64,000 nt of DNA, taken from assembly GCA_040219235.1 (NCBI GenBank), contig JAVJSV010000011.1:1116001-1180000 (forward strand), written 5' to 3'. This DNA is from Rhodospirillaceae bacterium (GTDB lineage: Bacteria; Pseudomonadota; Alphaproteobacteria; Rhodospirillales; Rhodospirillaceae). The translations under genes were made by a program, and so were the position numbers. Shown here piece after piece: positions 54,882 to 63,412 of this stretch; within the stretch, counting starts at the first letter, position 1, and each line of letters starts with the position of its first letter. The notes under the pieces are model-generated. The model was not told the DNA's origin, did not search any database, and saw only the letters and a list, made by a program, of their open reading frames with translations.

Positions 54882-57224
54882 ATGACACACTCCTCTTCAC
54901 ACTCATCTTCAAATTCGTCTTCTCCAACTCCATCGGATCCCTTCGCGCTGGACGATTCACCGCCGCCGGCTTCTTCGGAACCGTCCTCTTCAGAAGCTCC
55001 TGTCGCACAAGATCCACCTTGGCTGTCAGGGCTTAATCCAGAACAACGCCAGGCGGTCGAAACCACCGATGGTCCGGTTCTGGTCCTCTCCGGGGCGGGC
55101 ACAGGCAAGACCCGCGTGCTGATCACCCGCTTGGCCTACATTCTGGGCAAGCGTCTGGCTCAGCCCTGGCAAATTCTGGCGGTGACCTTCACCAACCGTG
55201 CCGCCAAAGAAATGCGCGAGCGGGTTGGCGGCTTGGTCGGGCCGATGGCGGAGTCTCTGTGGCTTGGCACCTTTCACGCGCTTGGGGTTCGTATTCTGCG
55301 TAAGCATGGCGAGCTTATCGGTCTGAAGTCCAATTTCACGATTTTGGATTCCGACGATCAAGTGCGCCTCTTAAAGCAGGTGATGGAGGCTGAAGGCGTC
55401 GATCACAAAAAATGGCCAGCTGCTGCGGTGCTGGGCGTGATTCAGCGCTGGAAAGACAAAGGGCTCACCGCTGACAAAGTCACCTCGTCCATGGCCGGTG
55501 ATTTGGCCGCGGGCCGCGCGGTTGACCTCTACAAGGCTTATCAAGCCAGACTGATTACGCTCAATGCCGCTGACTTTGGCGATCTTCTGCTGCACTGTCT
55601 GACCTTGTTTCAAGATCATCCGGACGTCCTCAGCGAATATCAAAATAAGTTCCGCTATATTTTGGTCGACGAGTATCAAGACACCAACGTTGCGCAGTAT
55701 CTCTGGCTGCGCTTGATGTCTCAGAAGCATCGCAACCTGTGTTGTGTCGGCGATGATGACCAGTCCATTTACTCCTGGCGCGGTGCAGAAGTGGGCAACA
55801 TCCTGAAGTTCGAAAAAGACTTTAAAGATGCCAAGGTGGTGCGCCTTGAGCGCAACTATCGGTCTACGCCAACCATCCTGGCGGCGGCCTCTGCGCTGAT
55901 TGATCACAACGAAGACCGCTTGGGCAAAACGCTACGTTCGGCAGAAGAATTGAAAGCAGATGTGGGGGCGGTCGTCACCGTTAAGGGCGTTTGGGACGGC
56001 CCCGAAGAGGCCCGCTGGGTGGTCGATGAAATCGAAGCACTGCACAGCAAAGGCGATAGCCTGTCGTCTATGGCGATCTTGGTGCGTGCGGGTTTTCAAA
56101 TGCTGGAATTTGAAGAACGCTTCATCACCACGGGCGTGTCGTATCGTGTGGTTGGTGGTCCGCGCTTTTACGAGCGCATGGAAATCCGGGACGCCATTGC
56201 CTACCTCCGCTGCATCACCACGCCCACAGACGACCTTGCGTTTGAGCGCATCGTCAATAAACCAAAGCGCGGCATCGGCGAAACCACAGTGCAAAAAGTG
56301 CATGTCTATGCAAGGTCGGCTGGCATCAGTTTGATAGAAGCGGCCTTGCGCTTGTGTGAAACCGATGAGTTGCGGGCCCAGACGCGCGCGGCCTTGCGTA
56401 CACTCGTCGAAGATATGTCCCGCTGGCGCTCGCTCAGGGAGGGATTGTCTCCGGCAGACCTGACAGCCCAGGTGTTGGATGAATCCGGTTACACCGAGAT
56501 GTGGCAGCGGGATACCTCGCCGGAAGCCCCCGGACGTCTTGAAAACCTCAAGGAATTTGTCGGTGGTCTGGAAGAATGGGACACCATTGGGGCGTTCTTG
56601 GAACACGTCAGCTTGGTCATGGAAAATGATGCCAAGGCGGGCGAGGAAGCGGTCACGGTGATGACCCTGCATGCGGCCAAGGGTCTTGAATTCGACACCG
56701 TGTTTCTGCCCGGTTGGGAAGAAGAGATCTTCCCGCACCGGCGTGCGTTGGACGATGGCGGCGGGGCGGCGGTCGAGGAAGAGCGCCGCCTGGCCTATGT
56801 TGGTCTCACCCGCGCGCGCCAGAAGGTGAATATTTCCTATGCCGCCAATCGCCGCGTTTACAATCAATGGCAGGCCAGTCTGCCCTCGCGTTTCATTTCT
56901 GAACTGCCCGAGAAACACATCGAACATATTTCCGACAGCGGCCTGATGGGGTCATTTGGGGGCGGCGGTGACGGGTTTTCCGACGGCTGGGGCAGCACCT
57001 CCAGTTGGCAGACGCAAAAAGCACGTAAGTCGCAGATTATTGAGGGTGAAGGTTGGCAGGTGAAGGCCCGCGAATCCTCAGGCGGATATGCCATCGGCAT
57101 GCGGGTGTTTCACCAAAAGTTTGGCTACGGCATCATTCAAGACATTGATGATACGCGCCTGGACATTGCGTTTGATAAGGCGGGGCAAAAGAAGGTCATC
57201 GACAGCTTTGTCGAACCGGCATAA
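54882..57224 (+). CDS. uvrD: UvrD/PcrA-type superfamily 1 DNA helicase
   Basis: A 780-residue 3'-5' helicase. Residues 1-45 are a low-complexity Ser/Pro-rich lead-in (SSSHSSSNSSSPTPSD). Q-motif LNPEQRQAVETTDGP, Walker A SGAGTGKT with Lys76, Walker B VDEYQDTN, motif III GDDDQSIYSWRGAEV, motif V VTVMTLHAAKGLEFDTVFLP and motif VI RRLAYVGLTRARQKVN are all present. C-terminal Tudor-like end (IGMRVFHQKFGYGIIQ). It works in nucleotide excision and mismatch repair. It has no operon partner; the 522-bp gap downstream holds the RNA candidate. Confidence 0.95.
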   Translation: MTHSSSHSSSNSSSPTPSDPFALDDSPPPASSEPSSSEAPVAQDPPWLSGLNPEQRQAVETTDGPVLVLSGAGTGKTRVLITRLAYILGKRLAQPWQILAVTFTNRAAKEMRERVGGLVGPMAESLWLGTFHALGVRILRKHGELIGLKSNFTILDSDDQVRLLKQVMEAEGVDHKKWPAAAVLGVIQRWKDKGLTADKVTSSMAGDLAAGRAVDLYKAYQARLITLNAADFGDLLLHCLTLFQDHPDVLSEYQNKFRYILVDEYQDTNVAQYLWLRLMSQKHRNLCCVGDDDQSIYSWRGAEVGNILKFEKDFKDAKVVRLERNYRSTPTILAAASALIDHNEDRLGKTLRSAEELKADVGAVVTVKGVWDGPEEARWVVDEIEALHSKGDSLSSMAILVRAGFQMLEFEERFITTGVSYRVVGGPRFYERMEIRDAIAYLRCITTPTDDLAFERIVNKPKRGIGETTVQKVHVYARSAGISLIEAALRLCETDELRAQTRAALRTLVEDMSRWRSLREGLSPADLTAQVLDESGYTEMWQRDTSPEAPGRLENLKEFVGGLEEWDTIGAFLEHVSLVMENDAKAGEEAVTVMTLHAAKGLEFDTVFLPGWEEEIFPHRRALDDGGGAAVEEERRLAYVGLTRARQKVNISYAANRRVYNQWQASLPSRFISELPEKHIEHISDSGLMGSFGGGGDGFSDGWGSTSSWQTQKARKSQIIEGEGWQVKARESSGGYAIGMRVFHQKFGYGIIQDIDDTRLDIAFDKAGQKKVIDSFVEPA

Positions 57225-57265
57225 GCGGCTTTGCAGAATCAATTAAAGTTAATGAGATAATCTCG

Positions 57266-57370
57266 GAAGAAGAAAACTCGGCGACGAAATCGCACTCTTG
57301 GGGGAAGAGTTTGGGGGAGGGGTCGCGTCTCCGTCGCCGAGAAACCGGTTAGCCTGAGGGGGAGTCAGTA
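57266..57370 (-). ncRNA. candidate small RNA with C-rich hairpin loops
   Basis: On the minus strand a 10-bp stem (CTCGGCGACG, 57341-57332, with CGTCGCCGAG, 57286-57277) encloses a smaller hairpin ACTCTT-CCCCC-AAGAGT and a single-stranded ACCCCTCCCCCAA. It is followed by the U-rich tract TTTTCTTCTT, which suits an intrinsic terminator. Further upstream on this strand lies CTGA-CTCCCCC-TCAG (57368-57354). C-rich loops of this kind can pair with Shine-Dalgarno sequences, as in alphaproteobacterial anti-SD sRNAs. No gene lies upstream on this strand within range, so it is not just the terminator of an operon. The 5' end and promoter are not defined. Confidence 0.45.
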
Positions 57371-57684
57371 TTAACCGGGCATTTTTCCTATCGTCACCAT
57401 ATTGTGATGACTTACTATATTATTTACGCCGTCTTCGCACATTTGGATCAGTGCCGGACGCTGGGTTGGAACCGCGCGGGGTGTTTCCTCTTCCGCACTG
57501 GAGGAGAAGGCGCGGGGCCTTTGCAAATTCAATGGTTTAGTCATAAAGGCTTCGCCATATCTCTCTGATCCTTTGTCGCTTAACATGCTCATAGTATTTA
57601 CGTTTGGTGTGTCAAATGGTTCCATTTTTTTTCAATACGAGGGCGTGTCAGTGCATAGCTGAGATGACCAGCGTGCATAGCGCC

Positions 57685-57729
57685 GGTGGCACAGGTGGCA
57701 CAGGTGGTACGTGTGGCGCTGGTGGTGTT
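57685..57729 (+). repeat. imperfect 9-bp tandem repeat
   Basis: Five units of GGTGGCACA-like sequence (GGTGGCACA, GGTGGCACA, GGTGGTACG, TGTGGCGCT, GGTGGTGTT), 18 bp before the prmA start. It may be a slippage-prone leader that affects translation; a role is not shown. Confidence 0.6.
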
Positions 57730-57746
57730 CGCTTGGTGATGAGTTG

Positions 57747-58649
57747 ATGTGGGCGGTAAGGTTCCAAGTCTCCGCCCACGCTGTGGATGCGTTCGCCAAA
57801 GCGTTGGAGCCTGACGCACTTGCCCTTTCCAGTTTTGAACTGGTGGATGAGGACGGACGCCAGATTGATGATCTGTGGACAATTGATCTGATCTACGCGG
57901 AGGAACCAGCCCCTGCCGGGGTTTCTGCGCGCATCGCTCTTATTGCGGCCTCGGTTTCTATTGAGGCTCCGGAGATCACCATAGCCGCAATCCCCCAGAC
58001 CGATTGGGTTGCTGAAACATTGTCGGCGTTTCCTCCCATTTCCATCGACCGGTTTTGGGTCCACGGCAGTCACGATATATCGACCACGCCATCGGGACGG
58101 TTACCCTTGTGTATCGACGCAGCGACGGCGTTCGGCACCGGCGAGCACGCCACCACGGCGGGCTGTTTGATGGCTTTGGCGGCTTTGGCGCGGCAGACAC
58201 ATTGGCGCAGCAAGCTGGCCGCATCTGGCGCGACCGGTGTTCTGGACATTGGCTGCGGTACGGGCATTCTGGCCCTCGGCGCGGCGCGGTTGTGGCCCGG
58301 TCATGTTTTAGGGTCCGACATAGATCCGGAAGCGGTGAGGTTTGCCACCCATACGGCGCGGCTGAATCATCTGCACACCCGTGTCCGATTTGTGGTTGCC
58401 GACGGCATCAACGCCAGATCCATCACAGCGTCCGCGCCCTATGCCATCATCACGGCAAATATTCTGGCCCGGCCATTGTGCCATCTCGCCAAGGGTATTC
58501 CGAAGCTGCTCAGCCCTGGCGGCGCGCTCATTTTGTCCGGCTTGTTGGTCACGCAGATTCCAATGGTGGCGAACGCCTACCGGGCACAGGGTCTGGTGAT
58601 GTCGCAGCAGTTTAACATTGGCGCGTGGTCGACGCTGGTGCTGCGCTAG
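57747..58649 (+). CDS. prmA: ribosomal protein L11 methyltransferase
   Basis: A 300-residue SAM methyltransferase that trimethylates ribosomal protein L11. The SAM motif I is VLDIGCGTGILALGAARLW, preceded by the family-specific DAATAFGTGEHATTAGCL, with VLGSDIDPEAVRFA (motif II), YAIITANILARPLC (NxxP-like motif IV) and SPGGALILSGLL. The ATG at 57747 is used; a longer frame from 57711 begins inside the tandem repeat. Slightly shorter N-terminal domain than in E. coli, as in other Alphaproteobacteria. Confidence 0.94.
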   Translation: MWAVRFQVSAHAVDAFAKALEPDALALSSFELVDEDGRQIDDLWTIDLIYAEEPAPAGVSARIALIAASVSIEAPEITIAAIPQTDWVAETLSAFPPISIDRFWVHGSHDISTTPSGRLPLCIDAATAFGTGEHATTAGCLMALAALARQTHWRSKLAASGATGVLDIGCGTGILALGAARLWPGHVLGSDIDPEAVRFATHTARLNHLHTRVRFVVADGINARSITASAPYAIITANILARPLCHLAKGIPKLLSPGGALILSGLLVTQIPMVANAYRAQGLVMSQQFNIGAWSTLVLR

Positions 58650-58770
58650 GGGCCTGCCTTGCCTGTGAGGCGGCCTGTGAGGTCACCTGCGAGTCCGTCT
58701 CTGCGTTCGGTTGCAAGTTCAGGCGCAGCCCCTTAGCTTCTCCTGACACTCACAGATCCAGGTTTTTCCT

Positions 58771-60576
58771 ATGCACATGACTCCCGCCGAACGCCTGACG
58801 GCGCTTCGTACACAGCTCACAACCCAAGGCGTTGATGGCTTCATCGTCCCGCGCGGCGACGAGTTCCAGGGCGAGTTTGTTGCGCCCTACGCGGAACGTC
58901 TGGCCTGGCTGACAGATTTTACCGGCTCCGCCGGTCTTGCGATTATTCTGCCAGAGCAGGCCGCCTTGTTTATTGATGGCCGCTACACCCTTCAGGTGAA
59001 AGATCAGGCTGACGCCAGCTTGTATGCCTTCAAGCAAATCCCAGACCAGTCTTCGGTGAAGTGGCTGAAAGACGTGCTGCACGCAGGCCAACGCCTCGGC
59101 TTTGATCCGCATCTGCATACGCCCGAGCAGATTAAAAAATTCCGTGACGCCTGCACCAAAAACAAGGCCGAACTGGTGCCCTTGGCCGCGAATCCGATCG
59201 ACGAAGTGTGGCAAGATCAACCCGTTCGGCCACAAGCCCCTGTGGCGGTGCATCCGCTCTCTCTGGCTGGCCAGCCACACACTGAGAAACGATCCACCCT
59301 TGGCAAAGGTCTTAAAGAAGACGGCTATGACGCCTATTTGGTGACTGCGCCCGACTCTCTGTGTTGGCTGCTCAATATCCGTGGTTCAGATGTCGAACAT
59401 ACGCCGTTGGTGTTGGCGACCGCTTTGGTGTTCGCCGATGGGCGGGCGTCTTTGTTTATCGATCCCGCCAAGATGTCTGACAAGGTTGTTACGCATCTGG
59501 GCGCAGACGTTTCAATCGAGCCGGCAGATGGATTGGGCGCAGCCGTGGACGGCTTGGGTGGATCTCTCTCCTCGGTGGCCGTCGACAAAGCAACGGTGTC
59601 GCAATGGGCTGTCGATCGTCTGGAAGCGGCAGGCTTGAAGGTTCATGTCATTGAAGACCCGTGTTCCCTGCCCAAGGCTTGCAAAAACGACACCGAGGTC
59701 AACGGCATCCGCGCGGCCCATGTGCGCGATGGCGCGGCCCTGACACAGTTTTTGGCGTGGCTTGATCAGGAAGCCCCGTCGGGCCACCTCACCGAGATGT
59801 CCGCCGCCGATCAACTGGAACAGGTTCGCCGCCGCGATGATATGTTACGCGGTCTCAGCTTCCCGACCATCTCTGGCGCGGGTGCTAACGGCGCTATTGT
59901 GCACTACCGTGCGACCGAGGCCACCGATGCGCCGATCAAAGGCGATATGTTGTTCCTGGTCGACAGCGGCGGACAGTATCTCGACGGCACGACAGACGTC
60001 ACCCGGACGATTGCGATTGGCACACCGACGGCGGAACAAAAACGCCGGTTTACCCAGGTCCTGAAAGGCCACATTCGGCTCGCCATGGCGCGTTTTCCAG
60101 AAGGCACCGCAGGTGGCCAATTGGATGGTTTCGCGCGCGAGGCGCTCTGGGCCGATGGCGTCGATTATGATCACGGCACCGGCCATGGCGTCGGCGCCTA
60201 TCTTGGGGTGCATGAAGGCCCGCAACGCATCAGCAAGGCGAGCCTTGGGCCGCCGCTCAAACCCGGCATGGTGATTTCCAACGAGCCCGGTTATTACAAA
60301 ACCGGTGAGTTCGGTATCCGCATCGAAAACCTGGTTGTCGTCCACGAAGGCGACAAACCCGCTGGGGCCGAACGGGCGCTGTATGAGTTTGAAACCATTA
60401 CACTTGCCCCCATTGATCTCCGGCTGGTTGACCCGAACCTCATGACCGGCGACGAGATCGCGTGGCTCAACAGCTATCACGCCCGTGTCCGTGAGACGCT
60501 GATGCCGCTCCTGAAGGACAATGGGGTAGGCGATGAGATTGGCCCGTGGCTCACCGCGGCCACGCGGACGATTTAG
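58771..60576 (+). CDS. long-type Xaa-Pro aminopeptidase (M24 family)
   Basis: A 601-residue three-domain aminopeptidase P like eukaryotic XPNPEP1, longer than E. coli PepP. Two creatinase-like N-terminal domains, then the M24 pita-bread domain with the metal ligands in DGTTDVTRT (two Asp), HGTGHGVGAYLG (His), ISNEPGYYK (Glu) and IRIENLVVV (Glu). It cleaves the residue before proline. Its last codons AATRTI and stop fall in the first copy of a 22-bp tandem triplication (60555-60620), which leaves two extra copies of the gene end downstream. Confidence 0.92.
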   Translation: MHMTPAERLTALRTQLTTQGVDGFIVPRGDEFQGEFVAPYAERLAWLTDFTGSAGLAIILPEQAALFIDGRYTLQVKDQADASLYAFKQIPDQSSVKWLKDVLHAGQRLGFDPHLHTPEQIKKFRDACTKNKAELVPLAANPIDEVWQDQPVRPQAPVAVHPLSLAGQPHTEKRSTLGKGLKEDGYDAYLVTAPDSLCWLLNIRGSDVEHTPLVLATALVFADGRASLFIDPAKMSDKVVTHLGADVSIEPADGLGAAVDGLGGSLSSVAVDKATVSQWAVDRLEAAGLKVHVIEDPCSLPKACKNDTEVNGIRAAHVRDGAALTQFLAWLDQEAPSGHLTEMSAADQLEQVRRRDDMLRGLSFPTISGAGANGAIVHYRATEATDAPIKGDMLFLVDSGGQYLDGTTDVTRTIAIGTPTAEQKRRFTQVLKGHIRLAMARFPEGTAGGQLDGFAREALWADGVDYDHGTGHGVGAYLGVHEGPQRISKASLGPPLKPGMVISNEPGYYKTGEFGIRIENLVVVHEGDKPAGAERALYEFETITLAPIDLRLVDPNLMTGDEIAWLNSYHARVRETLMPLLKDNGVGDEIGPWLTAATRTI

Positions 60577-60620
60577 CGCGGCCACGCGGACGATTTAGCG
60601 CGGCCACTCGGACGATTTAG
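60555..60620 (+). repeat. 22-bp tandem repeat, three copies, over the end of the aminopeptidase gene
   Basis: Units 60555-60576, 60577-60598 and 60599-60620 are identical (CGCGGCCACGCGGACGATTT then AG) except for one C/T-type change in the third copy (CACG to CTCG at its middle). Each unit ends with the TAG stop. This is a duplication of the gene end, probably by replication slippage; the first stop is used. No spacers, so not CRISPR. Confidence 0.9.
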
Positions 60621-60819
60621 GAGGGACACCCGCGCGCTTTAAGCGTCGAACATGAAGTGATCGTGTTGGTCTGTAGGGCCCTTTGCGGAAATCAGAGCAA
60701 AGGCATGTCTATGGCTGGGTAATATCACAAAGTTAGATTTCCGGCTTTTTCTCATATTTTAGTTGAGTCTGGGCCAGGTTGTATTTACCCTAAAATATGT
60801 ACTTTTGGGGGAGATTAAA

Positions 60820-61818
60820 ATGCAATATGAGCCGAGTAACGACGGCGCGGTTGCCGCACCTGTTGGGACGAAGAACTCTGTTGAAAACAATGGATCGATT
60901 ATTCCTTTGTCCTATGACGGCTCTCTCGGGCGCGTCTATGGAATTTGGCTACTCAACCTGATCCTGACAATCGTCACCCTCGGTATTTATATTTTTTGGG
61001 GGAAGACCCGCATGCGCCGTTATGTTGCTGGCGGGTTTAAGTTGTTGGGAGATCGCTTCGCCTATACCGGCACCGGCAAAGAGCTGTTCCTCGGGTTTTT
61101 AAAGGTGATGCCATTCATAATCGTCTTATACGCGCCGCTGGTTCTTTACTCGCCTGAGGTTTACCCCATAACGAACTTACTCTTTGTCGTGTACTACTTC
61201 CTATTCTTAGTCGCCATTTATGCGGCTCTGCGCTACCGTCTGTCTCGCACCACTTGGCGTGGCATCCGTGGCAGGCTGACTGGCTCTGCCTTTAAGTATG
61301 GTGCCATTGGCATGGGCGTTGGTATTCTTAATGTTCTTACACTTGGCATTTTTATTGCCAAAGGCGATCAAATTTTGATGCGCTACAAAATGAGCAACGT
61401 CTGGTTTGGTAATACGCAAGGTGTATTTATTGGCACAACGGGACAGCTTTGGAAATCGCACCTCATCACCTTAGTGCTGGCGCTCCCAACATTGGGGCTT
61501 TCGCGTGTGTGGTACGCTGCGACCGTCTTCAGATTTCAGCTTAATAACTTTAGTGTGGGTGGCATAAAGTTCAATGCGGATGCCCAAGGTTGGGATCTCT
61601 TTGGCCTGTTCCTAGGAAACTTTCTGATCGTTATCTTTACGCTCGGCTTTGGCACGCCCATCGTTATCCAACGCAACATGAAATATATGGTTCGCTTTGT
61701 TAGCCTGAGCGGTGACATCAATGCTGCGGCTGAGAAAATTTACCAGTCTCAGGAGGATCTCAAGAACTCTGGTGAAGGGCTTGATGGGGCGCTGGGCGTG
61801 GATAGCGGATTGTTCTGA
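60820..61818 (+). CDS. DUF898 (YjgN) family membrane protein
   Basis: A 332-residue integral membrane protein with about 7-8 helices. The ATG at 60820 has GGGGGAG 7 nt upstream; the longer frame from 60763 is not favoured. The DUF898 pattern is repeated: LYGIWLLNLILTIVTLGIYI-type helix (here VYGIWLLNLILTIVTLGIYI) with FWGKTRMRRY, and GVGILNVLTLGIFIAKGDQI. Function unknown in general. It is 2 bp before the M48 peptidase gene, a pairing seen in other Alphaproteobacteria, so the two probably work together at the membrane. Confidence 0.9.
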   Translation: MQYEPSNDGAVAAPVGTKNSVENNGSIIPLSYDGSLGRVYGIWLLNLILTIVTLGIYIFWGKTRMRRYVAGGFKLLGDRFAYTGTGKELFLGFLKVMPFIIVLYAPLVLYSPEVYPITNLLFVVYYFLFLVAIYAALRYRLSRTTWRGIRGRLTGSAFKYGAIGMGVGILNVLTLGIFIAKGDQILMRYKMSNVWFGNTQGVFIGTTGQLWKSHLITLVLALPTLGLSRVWYAATVFRFQLNNFSVGGIKFNADAQGWDLFGLFLGNFLIVIFTLGFGTPIVIQRNMKYMVRFVSLSGDINAAAEKIYQSQEDLKNSGEGLDGALGVDSGLF

Positions 61819-61820
61819 GC

Positions 61821-62909
61821 GTGACGCCGACTGGTCGATATTTCGATGGCCAGACTGCGCGGCCCTATGTGGTCGATATCCAGGTCGCGGGGCTGGGTGT
61901 TGAAATTCGCGGCGTTGACTGCGATCTTAAAACCACCTGGCGTTTCGTAGATGTGCGCTTGCTTGAAGCCCCGGAAGAAAACCGACCGGCTGTGATTACC
62001 AATGAGACCGTAGAGGGCGCGCGCCTAACCTTTACAGACGCCAAGTTGTATCGCGCGATTGCTGCTTATGCACCGTTGTCCGCACCGGGCCGAGTCTTCC
62101 TCAGCACCGCATGGCAGGCTTTGATCGGCTGGACCATTGCTGCTATTGCCGTGGTTGGCATCGTGGCCTGGGGTTATCCCCGTTTGGCCGAGCCTGCTGC
62201 CTTTTTTGTACCGGATACCTGGCGCGCAGCCTTGGGCGCGCAGGTGATTAAGGCGATGACGGCGGACAGAAAGGTGTGTTATGCGCAGCCAGGTCGAACG
62301 GCTCTGGATGATTTGACCGCCCGGCTTGTGGCGGCAGCACCGAGCAGAGAGCGCCTGAAGGTCAGAGTGATTTCGGGAAAGCCCGTGAATGCGTTTGCTG
62401 CGCCCGGCGGAGAAGTTGTTCTGTTCGAAGCGCTGATCTTGCAAGCCGAAGGGCCTGACGAAGTGGCTGGTATTCTGGCTCATGAAATTGGTCACGTTGT
62501 GCATCGTCATCCAACGGCGGGTGTGATCCGTGGTATCGGTTTAGCAACGCTGGTGCAGTTTATGTTTTCTGGTATTGGGTCTGATAACATTGCTGCAGCA
62601 GCCCAAATCTACGCGCTGACATATAATCGCGAAGCCGAGACTGAGGCTGACCTCACAGCTGCTGAAATGCTACGCCGTGCGGGCATGTCTCCGCATGGTT
62701 TGATCACTTTTTTTGAACGGCTTCAGGCAGAAGGGCGAAGTGGCGGTGACGAGGGTTTTTTCAAATACTTTTCTAGCCATCCTGCTCTGGGCGATCGCGT
62801 CGATCGCCTTTCATCAGAAACGCAGCAAAAGAAGGCTCCGGCATTAACAGATGATCAGTGGCGGTCTCTTCGTGCGATTTGCGGTACGCCTGAGGGCGAA
62901 GAAACCTAG
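61821..62909 (+). CDS. M48 family metallopeptidase with membrane anchor
   Basis: A 362-residue peptidase. GTG start 3 bp after the DUF898 stop. N-terminal ~85 residues look cytoplasmic, then a transmembrane segment (WTIAAIAVVGIVAWGYP), and a M48 domain with the zinc motif HEIGHVVH and third ligand in NREAETEADLTAAEM. The family includes HtpX and BepA/LoiP-type proteases. Orientation suggests the catalytic domain in the periplasm. Its C-terminal FSSHPALGDRVDRL is typical of the BepA/LoiP side. Translated with DUF898, its likely partner or substrate. Confidence 0.9.
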   Translation: MTPTGRYFDGQTARPYVVDIQVAGLGVEIRGVDCDLKTTWRFVDVRLLEAPEENRPAVITNETVEGARLTFTDAKLYRAIAAYAPLSAPGRVFLSTAWQALIGWTIAAIAVVGIVAWGYPRLAEPAAFFVPDTWRAALGAQVIKAMTADRKVCYAQPGRTALDDLTARLVAAAPSRERLKVRVISGKPVNAFAAPGGEVVLFEALILQAEGPDEVAGILAHEIGHVVHRHPTAGVIRGIGLATLVQFMFSGIGSDNIAAAAQIYALTYNREAETEADLTAAEMLRRAGMSPHGLITFFERLQAEGRSGGDEGFFKYFSSHPALGDRVDRLSSETQQKKAPALTDDQWRSLRAICGTPEGEET

Positions 62910-63039
62910 TTTGATGCATGCATTCTCTGCTGCAAGTCTTTTGTTCTCTGGCTGAGCATTGTATGGGTCGCGCCCTGGTCAAAGGACGATAGACGGCGCA
63001 TTGTTAGGCTAACAGATGATCAGTTGAGGGGCACGCAAC

Positions 63040-63183
63040 ATGAGCAATAATTCTGACGACTTTTTGGATGGCCCGGAAATCGACCGCCGCGATTTTTTTG
63101 CCGGTATGGCGCAGGCATTCGGCGCCGGAACAATAGGCGCCGGTGCGGTATGCTGTTCATGCCTCATGAATGACCATTCATGA
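63040..63183 (+). CDS. 47-residue twin-arginine signal-like peptide
   Basis: ATG at 63040 with GAGGGG 9 nt upstream opens 47 codons: an acidic lead (MSNNSDDFLDGPEI), then DRRDFFAGMAQ, a Gly/Ala stretch, and a terminal CCSC-LMNDHS with three cysteines. RRDFF is a Tat-like motif. The peptide stops where a mature protein should begin, and no frame continues after it. It is either a tiny exported Cys-rich peptide or the surviving start of a truncated Tat protein. The stop overlaps a perfect inverted repeat at 63165-63182. Confidence 0.5.
   Translation: MSNNSDDFLDGPEIDRRDFFAGMAQAFGAGTIGAGAVCCSCLMNDHS
63165..63182. promoter_or_regulatory. inverted repeat at the end of the small Tat peptide gene
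   Basis: CATGAATG-AC-CATTCATG, perfect 8-bp arms with a 2-nt spacer, just before AAAAAATAAC. It may be a weak hairpin that ends the short transcript, or an operator. Confidence 0.35.
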
Positions 63184-63286
63184 AAAAATAACATATTTTT
63201 ACTTACTGCCAGTGAAAATCAGGATGCAAATTGTCCGCGCGATAGTGATCCTGCCTGAAAATATAACTATGCGACCAAATATATCT

Positions 63287-63340
63287 ATTTGTACTATTAA
63301 AAAAATTTGTATCGTTAACTATAAAAATTTGTACCATTAA
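63287..63340 (+). promoter_or_regulatory. three imperfect AT-rich direct repeats before the receptor gene
   Basis: ATTTGTACTATTAA (63287), ATTTGTATCGTTAA (63305) and ATTTGTACCATTAA (63327) repeat the pattern ATTTGTANYRTTAA with 18 and 22 bp spacing, 70-125 bp before the receptor ATG at 63413. They look like multiple binding sites for one regulator. Surroundings are AT-rich compared with the rest of the window. Confidence 0.5.
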
Positions 63341-63412
63341 CAAGATTATATCAAACTCAGAAACGGTTACTGCCATATTTACGATAATGGCAGGCTTGGG
63401 AGGGCCAAAGAA

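Larger units (their letters stand above)
57225..57746. other. intergenic region between uvrD and prmA
   Basis: 522 bp. It holds the structured RNA candidate (57266-57370, minus strand), an 84-codon leftward frame (57371-57625) with no homology or ribosome binding site that I can support, an inverted repeat around 57391-57411, and a 9-bp tandem repeat next to prmA (57685-57729). Confidence 0.5.

Noticed and set aside
55932-56927. 331-codon frame opposite the helicase gene
   Set aside because: Antisense shadow of conserved helicase motifs; no recognisable domain.
57371-57625. 84-codon leftward frame upstream of the RNA candidate
   Set aside because: No ribosome binding site or recognised domain; it could be part of a transcript leader but not supported as a gene.
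60555-60620. CRISPR-like array
   Set aside because: Units are contiguous without spacers and derive from the end of the aminopeptidase gene.
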